Source of the DNA: Crossaster papposus
Taxonomy: Eukaryota > Echinodermata > Asteroidea > Velatida > Solasteridae
Direction of reading: 5' to 3'
NCBI GenBank assembly: GCA_037893245.1
Contig: JBAIAA010000019.1
Span: forward strand, 1,054,001 to 1,118,000
Length of the DNA stretch: 64,000 bases
Position numbers and translations under genes: made by a program. The notes beneath the pieces were generated by a model. It saw only the letters and a program-made list of their open reading frames with translations, did no database searches and had not been told where the DNA came from. Positions 47,216 through 58,695 of this stretch are shown in pieces (within the stretch, counting starts at the first letter, position 1; the number at the start of each line of letters is the position of its first letter).

Positions 47216-47635
47216 TACTGTTATTCGAATCGGACGAATCAGTACTGTTTTCGTCGGATTCACAAAAAACCGAGGAAGAACTTTCACGATCGTCTATGTG
47301 AAATTCGATTCACCGTGCACAAAGCGTACGCGATTCGTACACTGTGGGTGCATCAACACACAACAATGTGCGTACGTGGCCACGCGAACCCGTCTTGTAC
47401 CTAGATGTCGCGTACCGACTATCGAGAATTTGTCCGGGTCCTGCCTCGGTTTACGTCACTCATTTTTAGTGGCCGCGAAATTTAAAAAGGGGGGGGGGGG
47501 TCAATTTTTTGACGGCAAATTACCACACTAAACGTACACTAAAACCAGTTTTGGTTTTTATTCACATTTAATACACATAAATCTATGAATTTAAAACAAA
47601 AATTGCGTAATGAAAATGTTAGGCTGCATGTTTTC
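47216..47635. other. Spacer between THAP fragment and right TIR
   Basis: Antisense to 47177-47290 is a Ser/Asp/Glu-rich frame (DSSDSNNSTSYSDTDSIED). A G tract is at about 47489-47500. No gene is established. Confidence 0.4.
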
Positions 47636-48216
47636 TTTAAGCAATGAAAATTCCGAGATCGAGATACATGTACATGCATAATAGTTGATAATTGTGACTG
47701 TATCCGCATTCATAGAAGTGATACTACACATTTGTTGGTCGTTAAAGTCATGTTTCTCCTGAAGTTGGTAATTGCCCAAGCTGATTTTTCGTGTGCGCCA
47801 TGTATGGTTAACTATCTCACGACTACAACAAGTTCATCAAAACCAGAGCATATACTTTTGAGATAATCGAGGTCAAAGGTCAAGGTCACCTTAAATGACC
47901 CAGATTTGGGTCAACACATAAAATAATGTCAAGTAACGTATTGGTTGATAGAGAAATTTGTGCTCTTTCTAACGATACCTTACTTGCTGAGATCGAACCA
48001 TTCTGTGGGGGTATTTGGCAATTTTTAGGTAGATTGGTGGGTTCTGGTCGCAAAACCCCCTAAAACTTCAAACTGCTCCAGTTCCTACACAAATGACCAA
48101 ATTTTGCTAATATTTTGCGTATCGGAGTTTCTCATGAGTACCTAGCTACACACCAAATTTCATCAAAATCGGAGGGGGTCGAGCAAAAAAGTGTGCGGAA
48201 TGACGCGGAATGACCC
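47636..48216. repeat. Right terminal inverted repeat of the 10.3 kb element
   Basis: Reverse complement of 37898-38475, ending ggaatgacgcggaatgaccc. Confidence 0.9.
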
Positions 48217-48407
48217 AAATGCGTCATCCGTTTTGAATCTGGGGAAAACTTTGCGTTTATATACGTCATCCGGCGCGAACTGGTTAAGAGAAGGCTGGAT
48301 TCTTACTGGAAAAATGTAAAGATAGGCTATGAGGTCACAAAAGGCTATGCGTAATTGATTTACCCATCAAATCATAAGTGTAAGTAACCCTTACAGAAAT
48401 ATTAGAA

Positions 48408-48505
48408 AGCTTGCCGGCAAGCTTGCCGGCAAGCTTGCAGAGAGCTTGCAGAGAGCTTGCAGAGAGCTTGCAGAAAGCTTGCAGAAAGCTTGCAGAGAGC
48501 TTGCA
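48408..48505. repeat. 11-12 bp tandem repeat (AGAGAGCTTGC)
   Basis: About eight units of agcttgcagag/agcttgccggca in tandem, with two unit variants grouped left and right. Confidence 0.9.
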
Positions 48506-48591
48506 GAGTTTCAATTATGCAAATTAGTTGAAGCTTGCTGCAAAGTTGACAATCGTTGTTGTTTAGATTTTGCTATTTTTAAATTCCATAG

Positions 48592-50620
48592 GTTGTTGTT
48601 GTTGTAACATTTATTTCAGTGTTGCCATTACAATATATATGTACAATCTTATATAAATTACAAAAAATATAATAATTCAAGAAGTTGATAGACTAGTGTG
48701 AGACAAGGCAGAATTATTAATTCACAAATAAGACCAAAAATACAAGTACAAATCAAGGAATCGAGATTTTAAATTCTTAACAAAGACAGACAGAGAAGGT
48801 GATGATTTAAGCGAAATATCTAAACTATTCCAGTATGAAGTGCCTCGATGAGTGACACTATTTTTGGCCATTGTAGTTCTGTTGAAATGAACGAATAAAT
48901 TTCCCCTGGCACTACTTCGAGTATTATGTACATGAACGTTAGATGTTAAAGTAAAACAACAATTAAAACGCACAGGGAGGGCATTATGCATAAATTTATA
49001 CATGAATTTTCCCAAATTAAGGTGGTATAAATCATTACATTGTAATACATTTAATTTAGCAAACAATGGAGCAGAATGATCACCGTAACCAGCATTCAAA
49101 ATTACACGAACTGCTCGTTTTTGTAAAATTAGTAATTTGTTACATTTAGATGATGAACTGGCCCAAGTCAAGATTGAATAATTTAAATATGGTAACACAA
49201 ATGAATTATACAATGTTAATAAAATCCTGCTGGGGAGGTAATATTTTAACCGATTCATTATTCCAATATTCGTGGATATTTTTGTTGCTATCTCATCAAT
49301 ATGACTTTTCCATGTAAGATTTTCATCAATAATTACACCAAGAAATTTAGTTTTTTTAACTTGACTAAGCCTTATATTATTTAAAATCAAAGGAACAGAT
49401 TGAGTATACTTGTATTGACTGGCACAAAAAATCATGTAATTTTATTTAAGAACATTAATACATAATTTGTTTGCTAACAGCCATGTACTGATTTTTTCAA
49501 GTTCCACATTGATGTTTTGGATAGCTTCATTTACATTATTGTCAGTGTACAACAGACTTGTATCGTCGGTAAATAAACAAAACGTAATTCTGTCCGAGGT
49601 ATTGCATATATCATTAATATAAATAAGGAAAAGCAACGGACCCAACACGGAACCCTGAGGTACCCCACATGTAATGAGTTGACGGATAGAATGTACAGAA
49701 TTAAATGATACATACTGTTTTCTGTTACATAGATAACTTTTAAGTAATTCCAAGGCTGATCCACGCACACCATAATGTTATAATTTTCTGATTAAAATGT
49801 AATGATTTACAGTGTCGAAAGCTTTTGATAAATCCAAAAAGACGCCTAAAGAAAAATTATTACTATCAATAGCTTTACATAATTTACTAATAACATACGA
49901 TGTGGCCAAGTCAGTTGAGCGTTTTTGTCGAAATTCAAATTGAGATTCAGAGAGAATATTATGTTTATTAATAAAAGAGATTAATCGTTTATAAATAAGT
50001 TTTTCAAAAAGTTTTGAAATTGTAGATAAGACTGAAATGGGTCTATAGTTTGTAAACTCATGCTTACAGCCTTTTTTATATATTGGAGTTACCTGGGCTA
50101 TTTTTAGACTGTCAGGAAACACACCAGACATTTGTTAAAGATGTCAGCCAGAGGTTTAGCTAATGAATACCTTACCTGCTTAATTACAAAAGAACTTAAA
50201 CCATCAAAACCAGGAGCCTTGCCTGAAGGAATTTTGTTTAAACAATCCACAATCTCTTCCTGGGTAATAGGTACAAAAAAGAGTGAATTCGGACATTTGT
50301 TGTTTAGAAATGAATCAAAGGAAGTGTTACATAACGGGAGGTCACTGGAAAGGCTACTGCCGATGTTAACGAAGTAGTTGTTAAATGCATCGGCAATTTT
50401 CTTATTATCTGTAATTTCAATATCATCTTTAAAAAAGAATGATGTTTTTGAATGTTGCTTACGTTTGTTGAGTAGAGAATTTATAACTTTCCAGTACCTT
50501 TAATATTACCTTTTACTTGATTAAATTTTGTACATAGAAAATATTTCTTTGCTGTTTTAATTAATAAATTTAGTTTGTTTTTATACTGAATATAAACATA
50601 TTTATTATTTACAGTCGGTA
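48592..50620 (-). mobile_element. LINE, minus strand, 5'-truncated, with inactivating stops
   Basis: Read from 50620 downward: KVINSLLNKRKQHSKT, a FNNYFVNIG block, then APGFDGLSSFVIK, VTPIYKKGCKHEFTNYRPIS and VFLDLSKAFDTVNHYILI. It continues with GVPQGSVLGPLLFLIYINDI, the catalytic box (FTDDTSLLY, where FADD is usual) and TKFLGVIIDENLTWKSHI. It ends at 48722, followed by a 3' UTR and an ACAACAAC-type tail at 48592-48606. Stops fall after residues at 49778 and 49442. It is a Jockey/CR1-like reverse transcriptase; the endonuclease is not seen. Not the same subfamily as the LINE at 16690. Confidence 0.9.
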
Positions 50621-51927
50621 TCAACAATGTTAAGGCGAAAACATGGTTTCGTAACATCAGAGTCTGTTTCTGGTGGACCTATTAGTCAGGGTCCCAGACC
50701 TAATAGTTCTGACTATTTCTGATGAATTATAAGGCCGGCAGCCGCCAATGACACGTGACCAAAACTGAAATTGTCCGAAGTTTTCCCGAATACTTTCCGA
50801 ATACATTCTAGTGACGGTCGGGTATCATCGTAATGTTCGCGTGTTTCAACTTTTTTGTTTTACTATTTTTGTTTCTGCAACAATTAGTAAATGTACATTT
50901 TATGGGATTTTTTTTTTAATGTTTGGACTATTTGGGTCGGGTCCCGAAAAGTGGCCAAAAAAAAGAAAGAAAACAAGTAATGACTAAAGCTATTTAAAAA
51001 CTTTGTTATACCAATTCACCAATTCCGAAACTCAAATTTAAGAAGGCCTTATGATGCTTTTTGTTTTCTTTAATAGAATCGCTCAACTAAATAATGTCAC
51101 AGTTGACAATGAACATTATTGGATCCCGGGCAATACACCTGCCAATTTAAAACTTCATACGGTGCCCGGTTAAATGTTCTGAACTCGGAAGATAATTGAT
51201 GTACGGACAGAAACACACACACACGCAGTCAGACAGACAGAGATTCCTAGAATTATATACAGTAAGATATACCTACATTAAATTCGTCTCAGCTGTTGCC
51301 GAATGGTAGCAGCCTGAGATTAAATTTGTCTGATTTTAATCAATTTGAAACGTGTGTTGGGCATATTAGTCTGGTGTGTGCATAAGCAATGTCCTTGTGA
51401 GTAAGCATAGACCAAGTTAAATAAACACTTTCTTTTATTTGACAACAATCTGGCCGAGTTGTAGAGACATTTTTGTGTCCCCATACAATTTTTGGGTCTC
51501 CAGTAAAGAGGTCTAGACGTAGAATTGGGTTAAATAGGTTATACTGGAATAAAAGGAAGAAGAAGACAAATTATGGTGATGTTGAAAATGTTTAGTTGAA
51601 TTTATTTTCAGAGTTTGAGTTTAGAGAGATTTTCCTTGAGCACACGAACCCTATCGAATGTCCCTATAATGTCATGTACTAATCTGACTTGTGTCCTCTT
51701 TGTAGCATAATTCGGTGCATTTGCTTACATTATGTTATCAAACTAAGTGGATACAGTATGCTTACGGTTTACCGAGTTGCGCATTGTTTTAGGTCTAAGC
51801 AGTTTGTTTTCTTTAAAATCTAAAGAATGGTGCTTGACTACTAACCCGATGAAGTTTTAGCTCTGTAAATGCTGTATGTTACGAGACAAAACAAATATTT
51901 TAAGATTTCGATTGTTAACCAACTTAA
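50621..51927. other. Non-coding stretch
   Basis: A CA/GACA microsatellite lies at about 51208-51243. Otherwise nothing recognised. Confidence 0.4.
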
Positions 51928-52213
51928 AGTACATGGCAATTGAAAGTTAACCTAATAATGTGAAATTATTCCCACACCTTGTTCTTCTCAGTGAATTCAA
52001 TTTCATTTTACAAGATGTGGAAAAACAATTTTTCCAAATTGGGAATAACAAATTTACACACTTTGTTTTGGTCCCAAAAATGGGAAAACATTTTCATACC
52101 TATTCACACCTGGTGGGACAATTTGCGGGCGAAATGGACAAAGGGAATTTAATTTGTTGTATAATTTGTTATAATTCTCATTCACAGTGTTAACTTTCAA
52201 TTGCAATTGTACT
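51928..52213. mobile_element. MITE, ~286 bp (AGTACA...CAATTGAAAGTTAAC)
   Basis: agtacatggcaattgaaagt at left mirrors ctttcaattgcaattgtact at right. Inside, ttttggtcccaaaaatggga and ttccaaattgggaataac words are partly symmetric. Confidence 0.7.
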
Positions 52214-53727
52214 AGGCCATCAGCCTCGGTCCAAAAATTGGGCCACCGGAATAGAATGATTGAAATTTGTTCGGCAAGGTATGCAGACCTAGAGTTGGAC
52301 AATGTGTGATAGCATTTCAGCGTGATAGCATTTTTGTTTCTTCAAAATGGCCGCTAATATTTTTGTTACCGGATTAACTATGGACCTTTTCGAATCCCTG
52401 CCTTCCTCTTCGTCTTTGACTTAAGGCGATTTTAGATTCCCAACTGCGTGATCTCCAGCCACATTCTGATGCCTGTTGTGCCTCAGAAACATTCAATCCA
52501 TCGATATGAACCCAACAGTCAGACTATTTCCATTTGCTTTAATTACTATTGGCTTCTCAGTGATTTTGAATTCGGAGGCGAAGCCGAAGACGAAACAAAG
52601 GTTTTTAAAAAGGCCCTATAATAATATGTGGTATAATAATATAACAACCAAATGTGCCACCGCTGCAATGCTAGAGATGTGCATTTACGAATGTGCATTT
52701 ACGGGTAGTTTGGGTACCAGGTACCCAATTAGAAAAAAACAAACATGGGTATCCGGATACCCGTTAAAGAAATCCACAATTTAAATAGAACAATAGTGCC
52801 ACACCAGTAAGTTACCACAGCAAGATAGAATTGTTTAGTGAGCTTTCGTTTTAGGTGTAAACTGCGAATTCGCAAGCGTCATCAATTCCAAATATATTTA
52901 ATTTGTGTATAAAGCCTGGTTTCATTTAGAACATTCCCGTTAATTTGCTTTCATCGTCCGACAAATACAAATGTTGTTTGTAAAGTTGGCTATCGATTCC
53001 ATAATCTGGAATCGATTCCTGACATAAATGGTCGGGTAGTCGAGTACCCGCTTCCGATGCACAATCCTACGCAATGCCTTTACATATTTTCCAATTACAG
53101 GGGTATATACCTTGCCAACAATCACCATGAGCATTATTCCCCTTATTTGATACCGACCAACTACTAGAATGATGGCCAAATATGTTCTTAGAACTGATGA
53201 TTGTACTCGTGAAATGCTTTCCTCTAAACCTTTGCTTTGCGCCACACACAAAACACAAACCAATATTCAGTCACTTATATGCTTTAGAAAATGTTATTGA
53301 AGTAGAGATATGTAAGTAGAATCACCAAAATAAACTTTTCAAAAAAAATATATATATACCCAAATATGGGAATAAACATATTACACGGCAGGGGTTAACG
53401 ATTTATGCAAATTAGACATATTTCCACCACTTGGATTTTTAAAGACTTTTAGTATGTCATTCTAGAGACCTTTATAGAAGTGCACTGTGGTGAAAAGCAA
53501 TTTGTTGCAATTTGTTTGAAGTCAACAAAACAAAATTAAGTATTTTGCCTGGACTACTACCTTTTCCCCCTAGGATGGTTAGGGGTAATTATCATAAATG
53601 GGCGGCTCTAGACATGATTATTCAGTAGTTATAACAATGACGCTAATACATTGTTATTGCTCATTCAACTAGTTACACGTAGCCCAGAGGTACATTAAAG
53701 CACTTTGAAAAACGGCATCTGTCGACT
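52214..53727. other. Non-coding stretch
   Basis: Short symmetric phrases (gggtaccaggtaccca, gtatccggatacccg) occur near 52710-52760. No gene recognised; the open frames show no domain. Confidence 0.4.
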
Positions 53728-55060
53728 TCTCCCAGTAGCTTAGTGGATAAGGGTTAGGTTAAGCCCCGGTCACACCTTCACACGATGTTGCATCACGACT
53801 GCGTACGAAAAGTATGAACATCGTGACCACACTCTATAACATCCGTTTAATTGACACCCCTGTTAGTCTCCGACACTCGTGTGTGTTGATTTTCCGAATC
53901 AGCATACTTCCATCCACGAAGGTTTTGAGCATTTTATTGTAATCAATTTATTGTAAAGGTTAGTCCTTTTTAGTTAACAAACTGCTTTTCAAAGGAGCCC
54001 TCTAATTATAAGAATAACTGATCAATACACCATTTCATAAATAAATTATTTTAAACAATTTGAAATATTAGGGCCTATTTAAAAATTAATAGATTAAGAA
54101 ACACATAGAATAATATGTAAAGAGTTTAAACCGGTTAAATCATTTAGAAAGATTTATTGCACTTTTAAACAATACAAATGATGTACAAAGTACATATACA
54201 GATACATGCTTGGGTCTAACCTTGCTACCATGCAGCAGATATAACCATCACAATAAAAAAAATAAAAAACCTCCAAGGCCCAAGCATGTAATAAAACAAA
54301 TACAAATACATGACAGATGCAGGTAGACTACACAAATTATAATCAAGTTAAGTTGAAATAAGTAGTTTTGTTAGTTTGAAGGTCGTCAAGGATGGAGACT
54401 GTTTTAGTATAAGGGGTTTATAATAAAACAACCCTTCGTAGGGTTGCCACGAGTTTTGACATTCGCTTCGCTTCCTTTTACGGTCGCTACACCCTCCGAA
54501 TAATCGTAAGGTCGTCCACATGTCATCGTGCATACATTTGTGATATTTGTCTGCAGTCGCGGCACTTCCGAACGCCAATTCTATTACGAGTGACTGAGAT
54601 AACAAAGCGATTGGGTACGACAATAAATGTACTGCTAAGTTCCTTTGTAATCCCTGGCAATTGGCAGCAGTCTCCTCAGCGCAGTAGCACCACCGCTTTG
54701 CGCTCGTGTATAATCGGAGCCAATCGCTGCGAACTCGCTTTGAATCGGCGGCCGCGGCAAGAGAAATCGAGATTTGTAAACGTCGCTTACCACCTTCTTG
54801 AGCAGTCGCTGCACTCTCGCTAACCATCTCTTAGCCGTCGCTGTGTGTCTCTTCGTTGTCTTTTCGGAAAGCCAAGCGCATGCCGATTTCTCATCAGCAT
54901 CGCAATCAGTCGTGAGAGAAAAAAACCTCATGGACAGCCCCTCACCCTTAAGTCAGTCGTGACGCAACATCGTGAAGGTATGGCCGTGGCTTTATAGATC
55001 GTTCGACTGGGGTTTAAATTCGGTCTTATTTTCATTTACTATCTTTTGGTCTCCAAGTTT
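53728..55060 (+). mobile_element. tRNA-derived SINE split by a MITE
   Basis: Left part 53728-53762 has an A-box-like phrase (agtagcttagtggataaggg). The right part, from 54991, continues with gttcgactggggtttaaatt, a B-box-like phrase, and an AT-rich body. Between them is the MITE at 53763-54990. If the MITE is skipped, A and B boxes come to the spacing expected of a tRNA-like head. I infer a SINE or tRNA pseudogene; no 3' tail was fixed. Confidence 0.5.
53763..54990. mobile_element. TTAA-site MITE, 1.2 kb (GCCCCGGTCACACC)
   Basis: TTAA (53759-53762) precedes gccccggtcacaccttcaca. The right end tgaaggtatggccgtggc is its inverted partner and is followed by TTTA. The next ~25 bases (cgatgttgcatcacgactg / cagtcgtgacgcaacatcg) also pair. 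Open frames inside are unconvincing. Confidence 0.85.
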
Positions 55061-55264
55061 ATTGACGGAGTGAGTTTAATTTAAGGGAAGGTAAGGATCT
55101 GAGAACCTGGATACGCCCAGTTATGATGATTGCCTGTCGCCGTCCTAAGAGAAAACAAAATAAGTGTCCCGGAATCCAAAAATAGAATCACGCGTTGACC
55201 AGCCTCTCTCACAAACTCACATAAACAACAGCAGCGCCTAAAATTATGAAACAAAACCCGAAAT
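55061..55264. other. Short non-coding stretch
   Basis: Separates the SINE from the THAP fragment; no acceptor could be fixed with confidence. Confidence 0.35.
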
Positions 55265-55640
55265 ACCTTGTTCGAAGAATCCAGAGATTCATTTTGTGCA
55301 ATTTCCGCGGGATCCTGCGTTATCAAAGGAGTGGGTGAAGTTCGTAAATATTACACGAAAGGATTTCACCTTCTCGGCAAGAAGTAGGCCTTTGATTTGT
55401 TCAGCACATTTTTCAGAGGACTGTGTTGAACCTTCAAGTGCTTTGAAAAAATCACTGGGATTGACAACAAAGTTTCGTTTGAAGCCTGGATCGATCCCCA
55501 CATTGAAAGCGCCAAACATCGAGAGAATTCGTACTAGTACTACCACCAGGCCTACTGCTTCTACGTCGGCCGAGCAACCGCCGGGTCTGCTGTGGCCGCA
55601 GAGTCATCAGCAGGTGCTGAGTCGCAAGGGCTCTTGAAGT
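55265..55640 (+). pseudogene. THAP zinc-finger domain fragment 2
   Basis: The frame encodes IHFVQFPRDPALSKEWVKFV, then NITRKDFTFSARSRPLICSA and HFSEDCVEPSSALKKSLGLT, then a basic FRLKPGSIPTL. FP, the Trp, the C-x2-H pair (ICSAHF) and the closing PT fit the THAP domain from its middle to its end. Only one of the first two cysteines is present, so the start probably lies in an upstream exon or is lost. A Thr/Ser/Pro-rich tail follows to a stop near 55636. It lies 275 bases from the end of a TTAA-class MITE. Confidence 0.7.
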
Positions 55641-55754
55641 CTGGTGAGCTCCCCTCATCGCTAGAGCTGCCATCACTGTCCTCAGAAGTACCTCCACGAA
55701 ATGCCTCTTCCTCATCTATACTGTGGTCTTCCCAATACTCTCTGCTATCGGACA
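55561..55754 (-). CDS. Possible first exon of an acidic protein
   Basis: From an ATG at 55754 the minus strand encodes MSDSREYWEDHSIDEEEAFR, followed by a Ser/Asp/Glu-rich stretch to a stop near 55561. It overlaps the THAP fragment tail on the other strand, so both are unlikely to be real exons in full. Acidic N-termini of this kind occur in transposase-like proteins, but I do not recognise a family. Confidence 0.3.
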
Positions 55755-55859
55755 TTTTTCGCTGTTTTTCGGTCGAAAATAGTTGTACCAAAATATAGCC
55801 TAGCTTGTCCGCTGTTATTCCGCATTGCATTGTACGGTAAAAATGCACGCACACGATCG

Positions 55860-56513
55860 ACCCGAGTAAATCGTCATGGGTAGTACGTCACACACAAAGT
55901 ATGAATTATTCATGAGTTAAGGGCTTTTGCTGAAACTGAGTTTTTCTGGGTCGTAAAACGCCGATCAATTTTGGGGGTTGTTTGCATGAAGGAACAAGAT
56001 TTATTGAATACTAATGATATATTAGTAATCATTATACATTTCTCGAACAAAAAAAGGCAACAAAGCCTTTATCATTATTCCGTTGTAGTCCATCTTTAAA
56101 GTTTCCCACCCATTTCAATTTATCTACATTCATGGCCAGTTAACTTCAATAGTATTTACCCTAACCCTTTGAAAATTAGGTTTGTAACCCTAATTAAGCA
56201 CTTATCATGTAGCGGGCACGTTAATAACGAGAACATGACGAGCCCCTTAACAGGGCTTCCGCTAACCCTCGTCCTCCCTTACGTTAGGCAATATTTAGGC
56301 ACTAGTTGTGGTGTCGTTATGGCTTGTTTAACGAGCGCTTCGGGAACATGGGCCCTGGTCGATCCAGCCTTCATTCTTATTGTGATGGCACGCGGTTGTC
56401 AGTGCCGAGATCTAAGAACACGTTCACTGACAAAGCCTTCACCATTGCCAGCCCGAAACCTTTTTGATGTTTGCAAAGTAATCTTTTCTGACCTATAAAT
56501 CGAGAGGCGCAAA
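55860..56513. other. Non-coding stretch
   Basis: An open frame at 56169-56498 has no recognisable domain. Nothing else seen. Confidence 0.35.
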
Positions 56514-56517
56514 TTAA

Positions 56518-56963
56518 AGGTAGGATACGCCATTTGCAGATATCAAACATTTACTACCGAATTATTAAGAAATATCTTACATATATGAAAGTAAATAATG
56601 ATTGTAGGCATCCAGCAAAATGACTGCGCTAGATATCCTATAATTGTTTCGATAAATGTTATTATTATTAAAACAAATCACGCAAAAAAATACATTTTAA
56701 GATTAACTACCTGACGCCTGTTTACACTGAACGCCGTTTTTCTTGCTTTTCTCCGCATTCATGATTGTAAAACTTCGAACAGGTCAGTTAAACGATATTT
56801 ACTATAAAATAGACCCCCCCCCCCCCCCCCACCAAACACAAATAAATAATTAAACAAATATCCACTAATTCATGACAATTTAAGCAATGACTAACTAACT
56901 ATCCTACTCTTACATCCACTCATTCATTATAAATCAAGCAATTACCAAGGATGTATCCTACCT
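56518..56963. mobile_element. TTAA-site MITE family T, copy 3
   Basis: Perfect TTAA on both sides (56514-56517, 56964-56967). Ends aggtaggatacgccatttgc and ccaaggatgtatcctacct pair. A poly-C tract at about 56814-56830 and an internal repeat of the right-end phrase make it longer than copy 1. Confidence 0.9.
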
Positions 56964-57522
56964 TTAATTGAGTGCAGTTCAATCCGCTCATTTCTGACAA
57001 TAACAGCAAAAAGAAATTGTACCTAACATTTAAATTATGTAATTTATACATTATTATATAATGTATATATTGCTATTGCAAATATTATTGCCCAGTGCCT
57101 GCAAGGAGCCACGCACATAAACGAAACCGATTGCGTTATTTACCCCCGACAGCTAACTAGCCTTGACTTATTGTGACAACTGCAATTAACGAAGCGTGGC
57201 TTTCATCTAAGACTTATTCCGATCAATAAGATGCTGTCACCACCTAGCTTGTTTTCGAGCTGATATCCTACTCAAACTATTGAACTCGAATCAATTGTGG
57301 TGACCCCGGGATTCATATTACCCAGACTGTCTATTAATGACCACTCTCAACTCTTCTGTTTGGAACTTATTTACAATTTATTTTAAAATATACTATCAAG
57401 AATAATAATTAAATCAATACAGACATTCTTTACTTATTCATACTCTTGGTTTGCTTACAAGTTCCTTTAAAGATTATTATTAGAAATACGTACGAGTTTA
57501 ACTATTCCTTGAAAAGATAGAT
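56964..57522. other. Non-coding stretch
   Basis: AT-rich flank of the LTR element; no feature recognised. Confidence 0.4.
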
Positions 57523-58637
57523 TGTCACACAATACTTGACGGTTACATTATATTAATCGTGATACCCAAATTAAAAATGAAATAACTATTAAACGAAAAG
57601 TTCTGTCCGGTTTCTTAACTAAAGTTGGTTCTCACTCCCTCGCCAGGCAAATGTTCAGCAATCCAATTCAGTCCAGTCCAGCAATCAATCCAACGCACGC
57701 ACGCTTGTAGTAGCGGCAGGATCACCAACTCATGGCTCTGGTAGATGCCTACAGCTCAAAATACTGCCTATAGAGTGGCGGGACGGGGTGGCCATCTGAA
57801 CAAAATACGATTACATAAATTCAATACAAATTGTCGACACATGCAATTTGATCGACAATATAGTTTAAAGATCTTGCACAAAAATATAAACAACAAAGTT
57901 AAATATCAGTTTCATGAAAAGCCAATCTTCGTTATAAACCAATCTTCGTAAACAACAATCATTCAATTATTAGTCTCGTTTCGTTAGAATTGTAGAGTGA
58001 TAATCTCATGCGTTCGACACTTTGTATAATGCGATTTAATTAACTTACGGTTATTGGACTCAGTCCTTATTTGTAAGGATTCCAGGGTGGGTGCTGCCAT
58101 ACCGGTCTTCAGGGGTGGTAGATTTCGGCACTGGTAATTTGCCGAACTGGCATAAATTGCTACCGGCATTCGGTACTGAATTTACCGAGCATGCATGCAT
58201 AGCCTACCCTTAATTGTAGGTCTTCACCTCACCCTCCTATCACATTCTCACTCTCTGTGTGTGTGTCCGCTAACAAACCTAGATGGTTTTTGATCTCGCT
58301 CTCTCTCTCTCTCTCTCTCTACAAGACAATAGCTATTGTTCAAAGCGTGTTTGTTTCTGCGTCAATAACCATGGCCTGATTGATTCGACAATCCCCAAGT
58401 TACATAAGTCGACCCCGCTTTATAATGTCGTGCGATGCAACGCGTGCATTCATGCTTCAACTGGTCGGCTTACTATTGTTTAAAAAACACGCGACTGTGC
58501 GCGGGAACCGTATTGTGGTGATTGGACAAACCTTTGCATACGTCATACAACTTAAATGGGCTGACGCGTGAACGGGTCGACGCGTAAAATAAAATAAAAA
58601 ATACTATAAACATAAAATAACACAGTAGATTGTGACA
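57523..58637 (-). mobile_element. 3' LTR of a gypsy-type retrotransposon, ~1.1 kb
   Basis: On the minus strand the LTR begins TGTCACA (58637 downward) and the best matching end is TGTGACA (at 57523), a TG...CA structure with a 7-bp inverted repeat. It directly follows a purine-rich aataggggcgaag, the likely polypurine tract, just after the pol stop at 58696. A (CT)n run is at about 58298-58320. Only one LTR is in the window, so the inner boundary is firm and the outer one is inferred. Confidence 0.65.
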
Positions 58638-58655
58638 CTTCGCCCCTATTTTAGA
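58638..58655 (-). promoter_or_regulatory. Polypurine tract of the LTR element
   Basis: On the minus strand, aaaataggggcgaag lies immediately before the LTR start. Such a tract primes plus-strand DNA synthesis in LTR retrotransposons. Confidence 0.6.
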
Positions 58656-58695
58656 AATGTCCTACATTTTCTAAAAGACTGAATCTTATTTACAT

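Larger units (their letters stand above)
37898..48216. mobile_element. 10.3 kb DNA element with ~575 bp terminal inverted repeats
   Basis: The left end starts gggtcattccgcgtcattcc and the right end is its reverse complement. The two ends stay alignable for about 575 bp (37898-38475 against 47636-48216), roughly 90% identical by eye. AAAT flanks both sides (37894-37897, 48217-48220), a candidate 4-bp target duplication; a 2-bp AT duplication is also possible. It encloses a three-exon tyrosine-recombinase-like gene (minus strand), a THAP fragment, CGCG-rich MITEs and a TTAA MITE. Whether any enclosed gene mobilises the element is not shown. Confidence 0.85.
37722..48287. mobile_element. MITE family A copy split by a 10.3 kb insertion
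   Basis: The left part, 37722-37893, runs from TTAA (37722-37725) and aagttcgcgccggg to gcgtgtttat. The right part, 48221-48287, runs from gcgtcatccgttttgaat to cggcgcgaactgg and TTAA (48284-48287). Joined across the gap, these follow the complete copy at 62737-62970. The intervening DNA is the element at 37898-48216. Confidence 0.9.

Noticed and set aside
37894..48220. 8-bp P-element-type target duplication for the 10.3 kb element, suggested by the enclosed THAP fragment
   Set aside because: The flanks share only AAAT; eight matching bases are not present.
54348..54827. 159-codon minus-strand frame
   Set aside because: It lies inside a TIR-bounded MITE, overlaps other frames and shows no recognisable domain.
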